Origin: Lingula anatina
Taxonomy: Eukaryota; Brachiopoda; Lingulata; Lingulida; Lingulidae
Reading direction: 5' to 3'
NCBI RefSeq assembly: GCF_001039355.2
Contig: NW_019774703.1
Span: 146,088-210,087, forward strand
Length of the DNA: 64,000 nt
Part shown: in pieces, positions 48,601-56,504 of the stretch
How positions within the stretch are numbered: position 1 is the stretch's first letter
How the letters are laid out: every line of letters starts with the position of its first letter
Notes under the pieces: generated by a model
Seen by the model: only the letters and a program-made list of their open reading frames with translations
Told to the model about the DNA's origin: nothing
Database searches by the model: none
Made by a program: the position numbers and the translations under genes

Positions 48601-49561
48601 GTATGCTGGCCCAAGTTGTCTGGCATATGCCAAATTCTCCACATGAGAAGTGGATCAAAGGTAGGTTCATTGGTCAGTGTGGCAGTGGTTACATAACACT
48701 ATGAGACCATTCCCACAGATATTTAGATCGATCTATCCCCCTGGGGAGTCTCCCTAAATTTCTGTCAACTTGGCTTAAATGTCTGTCACGCCTAGTAAAG
48801 CTGTTAGAGGGGAATTATCTTTACCCTAGCTGATTCGGTAGGCATGACAGACATTTAAGCCTCTTGAGCTGACAGCAATTAAGCGTGAACCCCCAGGGAG
48901 TTATGTCGATCCAGATGGATCGATCTAATTCTGTGGGAATGGAGTCTATGAGGGACCATATGTAATATAGTCAAAGGACATCTCACACGTTTGTCTACAA
49001 CAAATGGCTTGTTTGATACCATATTCTTTTTTGGATCTGTTAATATTATACAATCCACATTTGGATCTGATCTGTTGATATCATTACATTCCACATCTGT
49101 GTAATTTGGATGTCTTATGTGATGTGAGTTGTTGTAGAAATTGGATAGAGAGAATCTCCAATTTTGGGAGAAGTGAAGTTGTGAGACTGTTTTGAATTGC
49201 TGGAAAAAAGTGAGAGTTTAACCCCCATCTTCAAAGTTTTTAGACAAGCAAGGGGGAGGAGGTGATGGTTGTTGATAGTGTGAAACCCTCCTGGATGGAA
49301 TGACACTATTCATTACATTTTATCTCTTTAAATGAGTGAAATAAATGAAACAAAGTAACTACATTTCACATTTATTTCACTGATTCATGAAACCAGATAT
49401 ACCAAACCAGTTTTCTGTTACCAATTAACCAGAAGTAATTTTCTTTCCAACTTTCAGAGGAATTTCCAAACCTCACTGAATATTGCTACAGAATGAAAGA
49501 ACGCTTTTGGCCAGATTGGGATGAAAATATCACTGAACCTGAAAGAAAGAAGATGGAATAA
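33565..49561 (+). CDS. fax1: failed axon connections (FAXC)-like protein, GST/metaxin fold
   Basis: Exons: 33565-33668, 36028-36157, 38116-38312, 39060-39265 (4a) or 41427-41635 (4b), 48544-48660, 49458-49561. Haplotype copies of exons 2, 3, 4a and 4b lie at 43774, 44428, 45373 and 47037. All phases agree, giving 285 residues with 4a and 286 with 4b, ending KKME-stop. Residues 13-29 are hydrophobic and followed by KRLTRRR, which fits a membrane anchor. Residues 36-145 resemble a thioredoxin-like GST N-domain (FPLKLETYLRMAKIPYE, then KTPWMEYN with the expected cis-Pro at 92, and ADSQFCIEYL). The C-terminal helical part carries GHGIGRH near 186-192 and ETDCAIFGMLAQVVW. This matches the FAXC/fax family, which also includes nematode CDR proteins. 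Drosophila fax acts in axon development; a catalytic activity is not established. The start is the first ATG of the exon, just before the anchor. Confidence 0.85.
33669..36027 (+). other. fax1 intron 1
   Basis: AT-rich. From 34816 it is also present as the second haplotype copy after 42574. A minus-strand frame at 33659-33919 and a plus frame at 33705-34025 look like chance. Confidence 0.4.
36028..36157 (+). CDS. fax1 exon 2, haplotype copy 1
   Basis: This 130-nt exon (phase 2 in, 0 out) reads EKKIAPKDTVILYQIGRGPK and then APSISPFPLKLETYLRMAKI-PYE, the first beta-alpha part of the thioredoxin-like fold. It differs from the copy at 43774-43903 at five third-codon positions, all synonymous, as expected for alleles under purifying selection. 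Confidence 0.85.
36360..37787 (-). mobile_element. hAT-like deletion derivative in fax1 intron 2, filled allele only
   Basis: Termini are CAGTGATTGGGAAGG and its reverse complement. The empty site is visible at about 44096-44105 in the other haplotype. CTCTCT flanks both ends, a short direct repeat consistent with target duplication although hAT usually makes 8 bp. The left part has several ATGGGCCA motifs and the right part several ATGGCGCA/TATGCGC motifs. The only sizeable frame is the 124-residue one at 37116-37490. Confidence 0.7.
37116..37490 (-). pseudogene. N-terminal transposase-like fragment inside the hAT-like element
   Basis: This 124-codon frame contains MPPKKIFKISPDQPTLVSLF, then a Ser/Thr/Glu-rich stretch. 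A basic start followed by Q-P-T-L-x-S-L-F resembles the N-termini of hAT-type and related zinc-finger transposases. No BED finger or catalytic region follows, so it looks like a first exon left after internal deletion. Assignment is by motif style and location only. Confidence 0.45.
37798..38043. mobile_element. 246-bp MITE with long inverted repeats, copy A
   Basis: The ends begin TGCCCCTGTTTCACACAGAC and match each other in reverse complement for roughly 80 bases. TTA flanks both ends. It sits 72 bases before fax1 exon 3 and is present in both haplotypes (44109-44354), so it is older than the adjoining hAT-like insertion. Confidence 0.75.
38116..38312 (+). CDS. fax1 exon 3, haplotype copy 1
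   Basis: This 197-nt exon (phase 0 in, 2 out) encodes NDHTGKFSSKGKTPWMEYNG and continues through ADSQFCIEYLNKERGIDL to TEENLY plus a split Trp. It holds the PWMEY/DSQF signature that in GST-like folds positions the ligand site. The copy at 44428-44624 differs only at synonymous sites (GCC/GCT, TAC/TAT). Confidence 0.88.
39060..39265 (+). CDS. fax1 alternative exon 4a, haplotype copy 1
   Basis: This 206-nt exon (phase 2 in, 1 out) begins TMCYVTFGDDLTALYRVIPY and ends DLNSLSDFLG, containing the family motif GHGIGRHAKDD. It is homologous to exon 4b at 41427. Each alone links exon 3 to exon 5 in frame, and using both shifts the frame. The second-haplotype copy at 45373-45578 is identical in sequence. 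Confidence 0.8.
39648..39897. mobile_element. 250-bp inverted-repeat element between exons 4a and 4b, copy A
   Basis: The arms begin GGATGATCCCAGTACTTACT (left) and GGAGGATCCAAGTACCTACT (right, reverse complement) and continue through a shared CCGACTAAATAT to ACCACAGTTCAAAAG. It is an imperfect long hairpin, present in both haplotypes. Its family is unknown. Confidence 0.7.
40545..40960. mobile_element. 416-bp PIF/Harbinger-style MITE, filled allele only
   Basis: The inverted repeats are 33 bases with one mismatch and start GGCCACACTTTTTTA. TTA direct repeats flank the element (40542-40544 and 40961-40963), as expected for PIF/Harbinger TWA targets. The other haplotype is empty near 46840. 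It lies between fax1 exons 4a and 4b. Confidence 0.8.
40898..40898. other. Single N inside a MITE
   Basis: A one-base N inside the 416-bp inverted-repeat element. No duplication surrounds it. It may be a contig break in a repeat or an ambiguous base. Confidence 0.5.
41427..41635 (+). CDS. fax1 alternative exon 4b, haplotype copy 1
   Basis: This 209-nt exon (phase 2 in, 1 out) begins ALVCHRWLYGETEVLMYLIP and contains MKGHGIGRHSREDIYKIG. It has the same phases as 4a and is one codon longer. Compared with the copy at 47037-47245 it has two amino-acid differences (Ala/Thr at the first residue, Arg/Leu before SAMKG) and two synonymous ones, so it is more variable than 4a. Confidence 0.8.
42377..42573 (-). 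mobile_element. Unidentified hairpin-ended element, truncated at contig end
   Basis: The element starts after TTAATT with a 28-base near-palindrome whose core is CCAGCG-TAGG-CGCTGG inside GTACC/GGTAC arms. The other haplotype (47981 on) has no such sequence, so this is an insertion. The next 170 bases are unusually GC-rich and open on the minus strand (GDLNPRDGYRGPYCLGGEVV, then WRRSRRSRQNIRVRTK). The same start recurs at 57391. Confidence 0.55.
42574..42574. other. Single N, contig join
   Basis: A one-base N at the join of overlap pair 3, just after the hairpin-bearing element. Confidence 0.75.
43774..43903 (+). CDS. fax1 exon 2, haplotype copy 2
   Basis: This is the second allele of the 130-nt exon and encodes the same protein as 36028-36157. 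Splice signals are a TATTTCAG acceptor and a GTATGC donor. It lies in the block that repeats after the N at 42574. Confidence 0.8.
44109..44354. mobile_element. 246-bp MITE with long inverted repeats, copy B
   Basis: This is the allelic copy of 37798-38043, of the same length, with several SNPs in the stems. Confidence 0.75.
44428..44624 (+). CDS. fax1 exon 3, haplotype copy 2
   Basis: This is the second allele of the 197-nt exon, with the same protein and splice sites as 38116-38312. The intron just upstream carries the shared 246-bp MITE but lacks the hAT-like insertion seen in copy 1. Confidence 0.8.
45373..45578 (+). CDS. fax1 alternative exon 4a, haplotype copy 2
   Basis: This 206-nt exon is identical to 39060-39265. 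The surrounding introns differ by SNPs and small indels, so the identity points to constraint on this exon or to chance over a short length. Confidence 0.78.
45960..46209. mobile_element. 250-bp inverted-repeat element, copy B
   Basis: This is the allelic copy of 39648-39897 with scattered SNPs. Confidence 0.7.
46210..48543 (+). other. fax1 introns around exon 4b and before exon 5
   Basis: AT-rich apart from exon 4b. Sequence from 47987 is unique again. Confidence 0.4.
47037..47245 (+). CDS. fax1 alternative exon 4b, haplotype copy 2
   Basis: This 209-nt exon begins TLVCHRWLYGETEVLMYLIP. Its first residue after the split Trp is Thr, as in 4a (copy 1 has Ala). Being nearer to exon 5, and in the contig that contains exons 5 and 6, it is the version physically continuous with the 3' end of the gene. 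Confidence 0.8.
48544..48660 (+). CDS. fax1 exon 5
   Basis: This 117-nt exon (phase 1 in, 1 out) encodes QKPFLMGDEPCETDCAIFGM followed by LAQVVWHMPNSPHEKWIK. It corresponds to the conserved GST-C-like helix (TD-A-FG-LAQ pattern) of FAXC. It completes Gly when spliced from 4a and Ser when spliced from 4b. The donor is GTAGGT. Confidence 0.85.
48706..48945. mobile_element. MITE with TAGATCGATC inverted repeats, in fax1 intron 5
   Basis: The ends share CCATTCCCACAGA and TAGATCGATC in inverted orientation. A perfect 7-base direct repeat CTATGAG flanks the element (48699-48705 and 48946-48952). It is related to 61601-61814. Confidence 0.7.
49458..49561 (+). CDS. fax1 exon 6, C-terminus and stop
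   Basis: This exon reads EFPNLTEYCYRMKERFWPDW and then DENITEPERKKME followed by TAA at 49559-49561. The FPNL-EYC-R-K-RFWPDW pattern matches the end of the conserved FAXC domain. The protein stops soon afterwards and lacks the long acidic tail of vertebrate FAXC. Confidence 0.85.
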
Positions 49562-50660
49562 TAACAGTTGTACAATGTGCAAATAGTTAACCTGAATCCA
49601 AATGACGGAATAGGAATAGACTGAGAGGTGCCTATCACTAAACCCAAAACTGTACTGATGGGAAAGTACTATTGCACACCTAAAATATAAATCCACGTGG
49701 AAAGAGGAGTGATGTATTCATTGAATGAAGAAAAAACAACCAAGTATTGTTGACATGGGATATGTGCAGGATTATCTCTTGAACTAAAATCAAAAGTGGA
49801 AATAGTGCCATGATGCCTGTGAATGTGCTGCACAATGGAGTAAATTTCTAAAGAAAAAACTTTGTAATGCTTAGGTGGACAATTTGTTTTTGCGCTTTCT
49901 AGTTCTGTTCCCAGAATCACCAGTGAAGCAGTTTGAAAATGCATAAACTTATCAGCATCTTGATTTGTCTTCCATATTTTAATCTTTTGAAATAATAATT
50001 GAAGGTGTTATTAGGTTATACTGTAATCAGTTCATATTTATGTGGAAACATTCCTTATCTTGATATATATTTTATATTGAGTTGACATAGAGTTAATCAG
50101 AATTATATTTTTTCACCTAGTTTTGTAACTAAAAATTATATAAATTTTTAATTTTTACAAGGGAACCACCTGGTATTTTATGTTCAAATTTTTCCAGCAC
50201 TTAAAAAAAAATCATTACTTTTCTTTTTGCATTTAATTTAGATCTAGATTAATATATTTTTGTGTCCATCCCGGAAGATCTACAGTTAATTGTTTTCTAC
50301 ATGTATTACTCTGTCATGTATCATTTTATTTTATATTTTAACACAAAGTGGTAAGATAAAATATGTTCCCATGTAAAATATTCACGTTAATTGGATTGTT
50401 TTTAAGATTCAGTTTTGAAAAGAAAATAATCTATGACATCCCATTTTTCTAGGGCTGAAGCTCAGAGTTATCTTTTTCTTTTACAGGAGAAATAATTTCT
50501 TAACTTGAAAACTGGAGCACTCAGATTTTCAATATATAATTATCAAAGGACTAAAGATACATATTAATACATTATTACATAGGAAATTGCTTTGTGGTGA
50601 AGACTAATGGCGAAGAGGGGTGAATTTGAGTGACAATAAATTCCTTATTGCTTCCCAAAG
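49562..50660 (+). other. fax1 3' untranslated region (approximate end)
   Basis: This AT-rich sequence follows the stop codon. A canonical AATAAA at 50635-50640 is a good candidate polyadenylation signal, and another AATAAA lies at 50824-50829. The real 3' end cannot be decided from sequence alone. Confidence 0.4.
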
Positions 50661-52167
50661 TTTCTTGAGTATTTTACTTATTTTGTTTTTACTCTTAATT
50701 CCCCTTTATCAAACAAATGAAGCAATGGGGAATATGACAATTACAGTAATACGAGTTTGCTCTAAGTTCTATGGAAAATAAGATACATAACTGATACTAA
50801 TAGTAACTGATACTCTGGAAGAGAATAAAGAGCAGGTTGATCTGATAAAACAACTTTAAAGCTGTTTTCAATTTGTCAAGTGGTTACTAAGTAGCTACTA
50901 GTACAGAAAGGGTTTGTGGTTATGACTTGGATACAGAAAAATTTTGTTTTGAGATTGTTCCCCATGATGTTTGCAACGTTTTTAGCATTAAAGCTATATG
51001 AATGATGGTTTTATGAACAATCATTCGAGAAGACACAAGGAAAGTGTTTATGGCGAAAGGTGGCTATAGATCAAAGGCAATCTGAAACCATCCTGGGAGG
51101 GTGTCTTTCATGCAGAATTCTGAATGAGTTTAAAATATTGATATTGGATGAAATGTTAATGGAACGGAACCAAAAGCAACTTTAATAGATAGATCATTCC
51201 ATACCAATAACACTCTATGCTTTTTTCAGTGTTTTACGTTTGTTGTCACCATTTGAGGACTGGATTTATTGGGGGAGAGGTGGGGGCATAGGTGAATCCA
51301 TCAAAAAGAACCATTTTGGGCACTACCCTTGAAAATGATCAGCATAGTCCAAAGAACATTTGTGGCAAGTTTCATGCTTTTTCCACATTCTGAGCAGTTT
51401 GGCCAATATATAGCACCAATCATCCAGACTACATGCTCTCCTTGAATTTTGATGGTAAACAACTGCTTTTCATATAGTTAAGATAAAAGTATTATTCAAA
51501 TAATGTGTTGCATCATTAAAAACCCATAGAAAAACGATGTAATTAAGCGTTCTCTCTTTTCTTATTTTACTTTTTGTCCGTGGGAGAGGGTATGTTAAAT
51601 GTTAGTTTCAATTAATTGTATTTTTCTGGTATACTCAATACTGTTATCAAAAGCGGCACTGTTAAAGTATCGAAGGCAAAATTTGTCGCAAAACCTCAGA
51701 GAAGAATTGTCAATTATCTTTAATGTTTTGTCTTCTTATTGGGCTATTTGATTTAAAAAAATGAAGTGTAGAAAAGCATTTTCCTTCGTTATTATGTTTG
51801 TAAAAAACTTAACGACGTTTTGAATAAGTTGGAAATTAAATGTGCGATCTGTAACCGACCCCCCCCCCCTTCGATTTCTGAAAAAAATCACACCAATGTT
51901 CCCCCTTGAAATTAGAATATTGACTGGTTGATTCATAGTTCTAAGCCGTACCAAATGGCACCTTCATCGGCCCCGAACACCACGCCAAGGGGAGGGTCGG
52001 CTCCCCTTGACTCCCCCGCGGACCCCCTTCAAATAATCCTGATCCACCCCTGTAGACGCTGACTGAAGGTAAATTCAAGAGAGTTCGATAGACTTGGGTG
52101 AAAAGAAATGGCTTATGTTTCATAATAAAGATCCCTACAATTTCTTTTTATCTTAAAGGACCAACTG
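50661..52167. other. Intergenic region between fax1 and fax2
   Basis: AT-rich, with the hAT-family relic at 51845-52055 and no gene visible. Poly-C tracts mark repeat relics. Confidence 0.45.
51845..52055. mobile_element. Relic of the same hAT-type family
   Basis: It shares poly-C, CTTCGATTTCTG, a TTGAAATTAGAAT-TTGACT segment, CCGTACCAAATGGCACC and CCCTTCAAATAATCCTGATC with 55877-56103. Both ends are degraded. Confidence 0.5.
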
Positions 52168-52694
52168 CCCCCCCCCCCTCCGAACCGATATTTAGGGCCC
52201 TGAATCCTTTCCACTGCATGAAGTTATTTTGCGTCAATTATTCGTCCCCAATAATGTAATACATGTACCCTTGATGGTCGACAGACTTCTCTGAATACTT
52301 TTAAAGTAAAATAACATTGTATTCAACGACTGACGATCTAAAATGCTGATTTTACAATGATAAGACGTACCTCCTTGTATGTAAGTAGAAAACTGCATCT
52401 TCATATTTCGGGCCGAAATGACTTTTTTCGCTGCGCGTTTTGAACAGAGGTCACGAAACCAAAGTAAAATTGTGACCTGAATGAAAATTTGGGGCTGATA
52501 AATTGAATTAAAAAATAAGAAATAATTAAATTATAATGAAGAGGTTTAAAAATCCGAAGGTATTCGTTATTCCGACCACACATCATCCTTGGCGCAATCT
52601 ACCACCCTCCAGGTGCAGATAACAAGAGTATGATCCAACATATCATATCATATCTTCCACTGACTCTATCCTCAGGGTTCACTCGTATTCAGCA

Positions 52695-53027
52695 GTGTTC
52701 CTTATTGGTGACTTTAACACACTCCCTGACAACCAATTTAAGACAGCCTTCAACTTGAGACAGATTGTCAGGAAGGGTACAAGAAGAGAGTCAATACTGG
52801 ACAAAATCTTCACTAACATTTACCAATATTACAAGGTGCCCGAAATACTACCGCCAATAGGACAGTCCGACCACAATGCAGTACTCTCCCTTCCTGCAAA
52901 TCATAACCGCAATCCATGTGATAAAGAGGAAAAGATCCGCTGTCGCGCCATGGGAAAAAATGAAAAAATTCTTTTCGCTCATGAGCTCATGAAAGTGAAT
53001 TGGACACCACTGTATAAAAAAGACTAG
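52695..53027 (+). pseudogene. LINE endonuclease domain fragment
   Basis: This frame carries LIGDFNTLPDN and IGQSDHNAVLSLP, the C-terminal GDFN and SDH motifs of an AP-type (exonuclease-endonuclease-phosphatase) nuclease. The preceding endonuclease part (ILGAIYHPPGADNKS, from about 52578) is in another frame, and a stop at 53025 separates it from the reverse transcriptase, so the polyprotein is broken. Confidence 0.75.
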
Positions 53028-53109
53028 CCTTTCACATGCACTCAGGAACAAAATCAATAGGACAAATAAACAACTTAAGTCAAAATACTATAAAAATAAA
53101 ATAGAATCA

Positions 53110-54357
53110 TTGAAACAGTCCAACTCTTCCCTATGGTGGAAAAAATCAAAAGAATTATCTGGGATGCAAAACAATGTCACTTTACTCCAACCGCTGGCAG
53201 ATAGCACATCTTCAGGCAATCTTCAAGTTCTGGCAAACAAAATCAATACCTTTTTTCATAGTGTCAGCCAAGACCTGTCACCTTTACAACCTGATGGTAA
53301 TGCCCAGCAGAGTTGCATAGTACCTGACAAATTTGTTATCTGCACAGCGGATGTAGAAAAATTACTATCCAAAGTAAAGCTGTCTAAAGCTATAGGTCCA
53401 GACCAATTTCCAAACTGGGTTCTCAGAGACTTTGCGGACTACTTGTCAAAACCACTTTGTGCAATTTTCAATAGCTCAGTAAGGGATGGTTGGGTACCAA
53501 AAATTTGGAAATCTGCAGAGATAATACCCATTCCAAAAGTGAATCAGCCAAAGGTAATAGAGTCAGATCTTAGACCTATATCACTAACACCAGTTCTAAG
53601 TAAAATTTTGGAGTCTTTTGTTACAAAGTGGGTTACAGATGGTCTGCAAATTGATAGAGCACAGTTTGGTGGCATTCAAAATAGCTCAACTACTCATGCC
53701 TTAGTTGAATTAACTCATAAATTACTAGGAGGACTTGAACCATCCCCCACAACAAAGTCTTATGCTCAGGTGTTATTTTTAGATCTTGCTAAAGCCTTCG
53801 ACAGGATTGATCACAATATCTTAATGAAAAAATTAGAAATTCAAGGGATACCAGACTTTGTAAGATGTTGGATTTATTCCTTCCTTTGCGAACGGTTGCA
53901 ACGAGTAAAATGCAGTAGCTTTAAATCTGATTGGGTTCAGCTAGTGGGGGGAGTGCCTCAGGGCACTAAATTGGGTCCCATTCTTTTCCTTGCAATGATT
54001 AATGACCTGAAAAATTGTTGTTCAGACATTAAGTTTGTCGATGATACCTCCATTTACGAAATTTGCAAATTTGGCAAAACACCGCATCTACCACAAGCAA
54101 TAGATCAATTGGCTGACTGGGTCAAGCAAAACAAGATGAAACTTAATGTAAAGAAGACTAAGTTGATGGACATAAATTTTACCAAGAACTGTAATCTTAC
54201 AATACCAACATTGGAAATAGATGGTGAACGTGTAGAAAAGGTCAAAAAGTTTAAGATACTTGGTGTTATTTTAACCCCAGACCTCAAGTGGGCTGAACAC
54301 ATCCAAATCATGTATGCTAAGGCATGTTTAAAGCTTTTTTTTATCTCAGACAGCTAA
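53110..54357 (+). pseudogene. LINE reverse transcriptase domain
   Basis: This 415-codon frame has the non-LTR reverse transcriptase landmarks in order: SDLRPISLTPVLSKILE near residue 155, LFLDLAKAFDRIDH (motif A, catalytic Asp) near 222, GGVPQGTKLGPILFL near 280, and FVDDTSIYE near 308. The last is motif C with F-V-D-D replacing the commoner Y-x-D-D, a variant also seen in CR1-like elements. The frame breaks near 54340 at a run of eight or more T, probably an indel. It lies in the fax2 upstream region on one allele only. Confidence 0.85.
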
Positions 54358-54752
54358 AGAGGGCAAAACTGGACATACAAGATTTATTAACTATTTACCA
54401 GTCTGTAATAAGATCAGTTTTAGAATATGCCTGTCCAGTATGGGGACCAGGTCTGACTGCTGAGCAATCTGAATGTCTAGAATCAGTTCAAAAGAGAGCC
54501 TTAAGGATTATTTGCCCGGGTTTCAGTTATGATGATGCCTTAAAAGTTTGTAACATTGACACCCTAGACAAACGTAGACATTTGTTGTATCAGAGGTTTT
54601 ATACAAAATTAAAAAATTGTGAAAAGTTAAGTCATTTATTGCCTGAAAGAAACACCCGCCCTTTACGAAACAACACCAAATTCTTACAACCAAAAGTGAA
54701 GACGGAACGTTTTATAAATTCCTTTATTAATTATTGCCTTTTTAACTTGTAG
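54324..54752 (+). pseudogene. LINE C-terminal region
   Basis: This frame carries on the reverse transcriptase thumb and tail after the frameshift: QLKRAKLDIQDLLTIYQSVI, LEYACPVWGPGLT, then SVQKRALRII. The SVLEY-PVW and QKRA-R-I patterns are typical of CR1/Jockey C-termini. It ends at a stop about 170 bases before the ATT-rich 3' tail. Confidence 0.8.
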
Positions 54753-55185
54753 TAATTATGGATGCCTTTTTAATTTGTAGTATTTTAAGAATAATTTATT
54801 GTTTTATAATTTAAAGTTTATTGTCAATTTTTCTTTTAAACATTCTTTGTACAACTTCAACCTTAGGGTTGCAATTTTATCTAATAAATTATTATTATTA
54901 TTATTATTATAAATTATTATTAAGTTATCGTAATATAACAGGACATTTTATGCTTAATATTCGATATTTTCGTGCCAAATCTATTTTTTTCTCGAGAAAT
55001 AAAAGCAATTTCTTTTTCTCACGATTCACTGCTCGACCCGTACTGTTCCTGCACTTGGATTAGACGGTTTATACGATTTTTAAAAAGTAACTTTTTTCTA
55101 AGTGAATCATGATTCCATCAGATCGGGTTGTCTTCCACGTATTTCGAAAAGAAATATGGATATTAGTCAGACCTTCTTACTGCCA

Positions 55186-55352
55186 ACAGGCCCGTAGCCA
55201 GGGGGGGTTCGAGTTACGAGAGCCGCCCCTTTTGCTGGGAAAAGGTCCACTCTGGGTAAAATTTGATCTATGTACAAGAAGTTTTTATGGAAAAAGGTCC
55301 AATTTTTAAGAAAAAGAACCCCCCCTTTTGAAATTGCTGGCCAATATACTGG
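55186..55352. mobile_element. Element with CAGGCCCGTAGCCAGG end, copy A
   Basis: It begins CAGGCCCGTAGCCAGGGGGG, a sequence style common at ends of animal hAT-like elements, and ends in a poly-C tract followed by TTTTGAAATTGCTGGCC. The allelic copy lies at about 58109-58277. Confidence 0.4.
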
Positions 55353-55876
55353 AACATTTGAAGGGCAATCGTACTTAAAGTTTGAAAGACAATAAAGTAG
55401 CTTTGAAAGATTTTTGGACATAAAATCTGCCAGTGGGTCATTTTCATACTCGTATAGCATATCCGTGTTTGTTAAAATGAAACGAATTTTATTTATGCGT
55501 AAGAGTTAAACTGTGAGTAATTATCGTCACCGTTTAGGTCGTTCTTTAGATGAACGGACATGTTTTAAAAATAACGTTTTCCATATCCAAAAGGAAGGTT
55601 TTGAGCCAGGCGTGGTCTCTTACTACAGGTGTTCAACTGGGATGTACCTAGCGCGAAGTTTTTTGCGTTAGCACCCGTATTTACCATGATTTACGAGCTT
55701 GGGCGAATTTTTTTTTATATTAAATCTGCACGTAGGCCTAGTGACTAAAGAATAATTTGCTAGGTTTGATGACATGTGACTTGTTATGGCGTAAACAGGA
55801 GTCGTCATATTCCACCTGTGGTATTGTTGGCGAGAAAAGTAGTTTTATTCATCCGAGTTACCAGAGAGCGTTATAG

Positions 55877-56103
55877 CAGTGGCGGATTAAGAGGGTAGGG
55901 GGGTCAGGCTGGTCCTGCCCCCCCCCCCCCCTTCGATTTCTGGTCCTCTCTTGAAATTAGAATTTTGACTAGCTGAATCATAGTTCTAAACCGTACCAAA
56001 TGGCACCGTTCGCCCTCTAAAATACCTAATTTTTTCGAACCCGTACCCATCGCCAACTGGGGTTGGGGGGGACCCCCTTCAAATAATCCTTGATCCGCCT
56101 CTG
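55877..56103. mobile_element. hAT-type non-autonomous element, copy A
   Basis: The ends are CAGTGGCGGATTAAGAGG and, in reverse complement, CAGAGGCGGATCAAGGATTA, the CAGNGGCGGA style of many animal hAT elements. The interior has a poly-C tract and CCTTCGATTTCTG. The clear 8-bp duplication expected for hAT is not obvious. Confidence 0.55.
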
Positions 56104-56397
56104 TAATAGGAGTGCGTTAGAGAAACTTCGTCCAAAGATGTATAAATAGTTGAAGATCACATTCTGTATGCAATTCTCCAGCTGAATTTTTTCTGCGTGT
56201 TTCAGAGGCATTTTAGAATGAACCGCATTTCATAGAAATTGAAGTTATCTGCCTTACGAAAATTGGTCGCGATTTTACATGTAAATCAACCCGCATTTTG
56301 AAGTAGTCCAAGGTTAAAAAGCCTGAAAAGTAGGTCACACGGTGACAGTCTAGTATATAGTGGGTACAGTACAGGTGTGAACATAGCAAGTGGCGCA

Positions 56398-56504
56398 ATG
56401 GAGAATCTACATGAAATACTTGGTTCCAAGTGGTTTAAACTCAGCTGTGCAGTAGCTGGTGTTGTTGTTTTTGGATACGTCATTGTGAAGCGGTTTACTC
56501 GAAG
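56398..56504 (+). CDS. fax2 exon 1, haplotype copy 1
   Basis: This 107-nt coding exon with ATG at 56398 leaves in phase 2 (CGA AG-GTGAAT). It encodes a membrane-anchor N-terminus with GVVVFGYVIVKR. It has one Val codon more than the other allele because of a GTT repeat. Confidence 0.75.

Larger units (their letters stand above)
52577..54923 (+). mobile_element. 5'-truncated CR1/Jockey-type LINE, filled allele only
   Basis: This insertion is present in copy A and absent from the same site in copy B (junction near 57852). It starts inside an endonuclease domain (AIYHPPGA, then LIGDFN and SDHNAVL), follows with reverse transcriptase, and ends in an ATT/TTA microsatellite, as CR1-group elements do instead of poly(A). 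No target-site duplication is evident; about four bases of target (TTCA) seem changed or lost. At least three frame breaks make this copy inactive. Confidence 0.85.
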
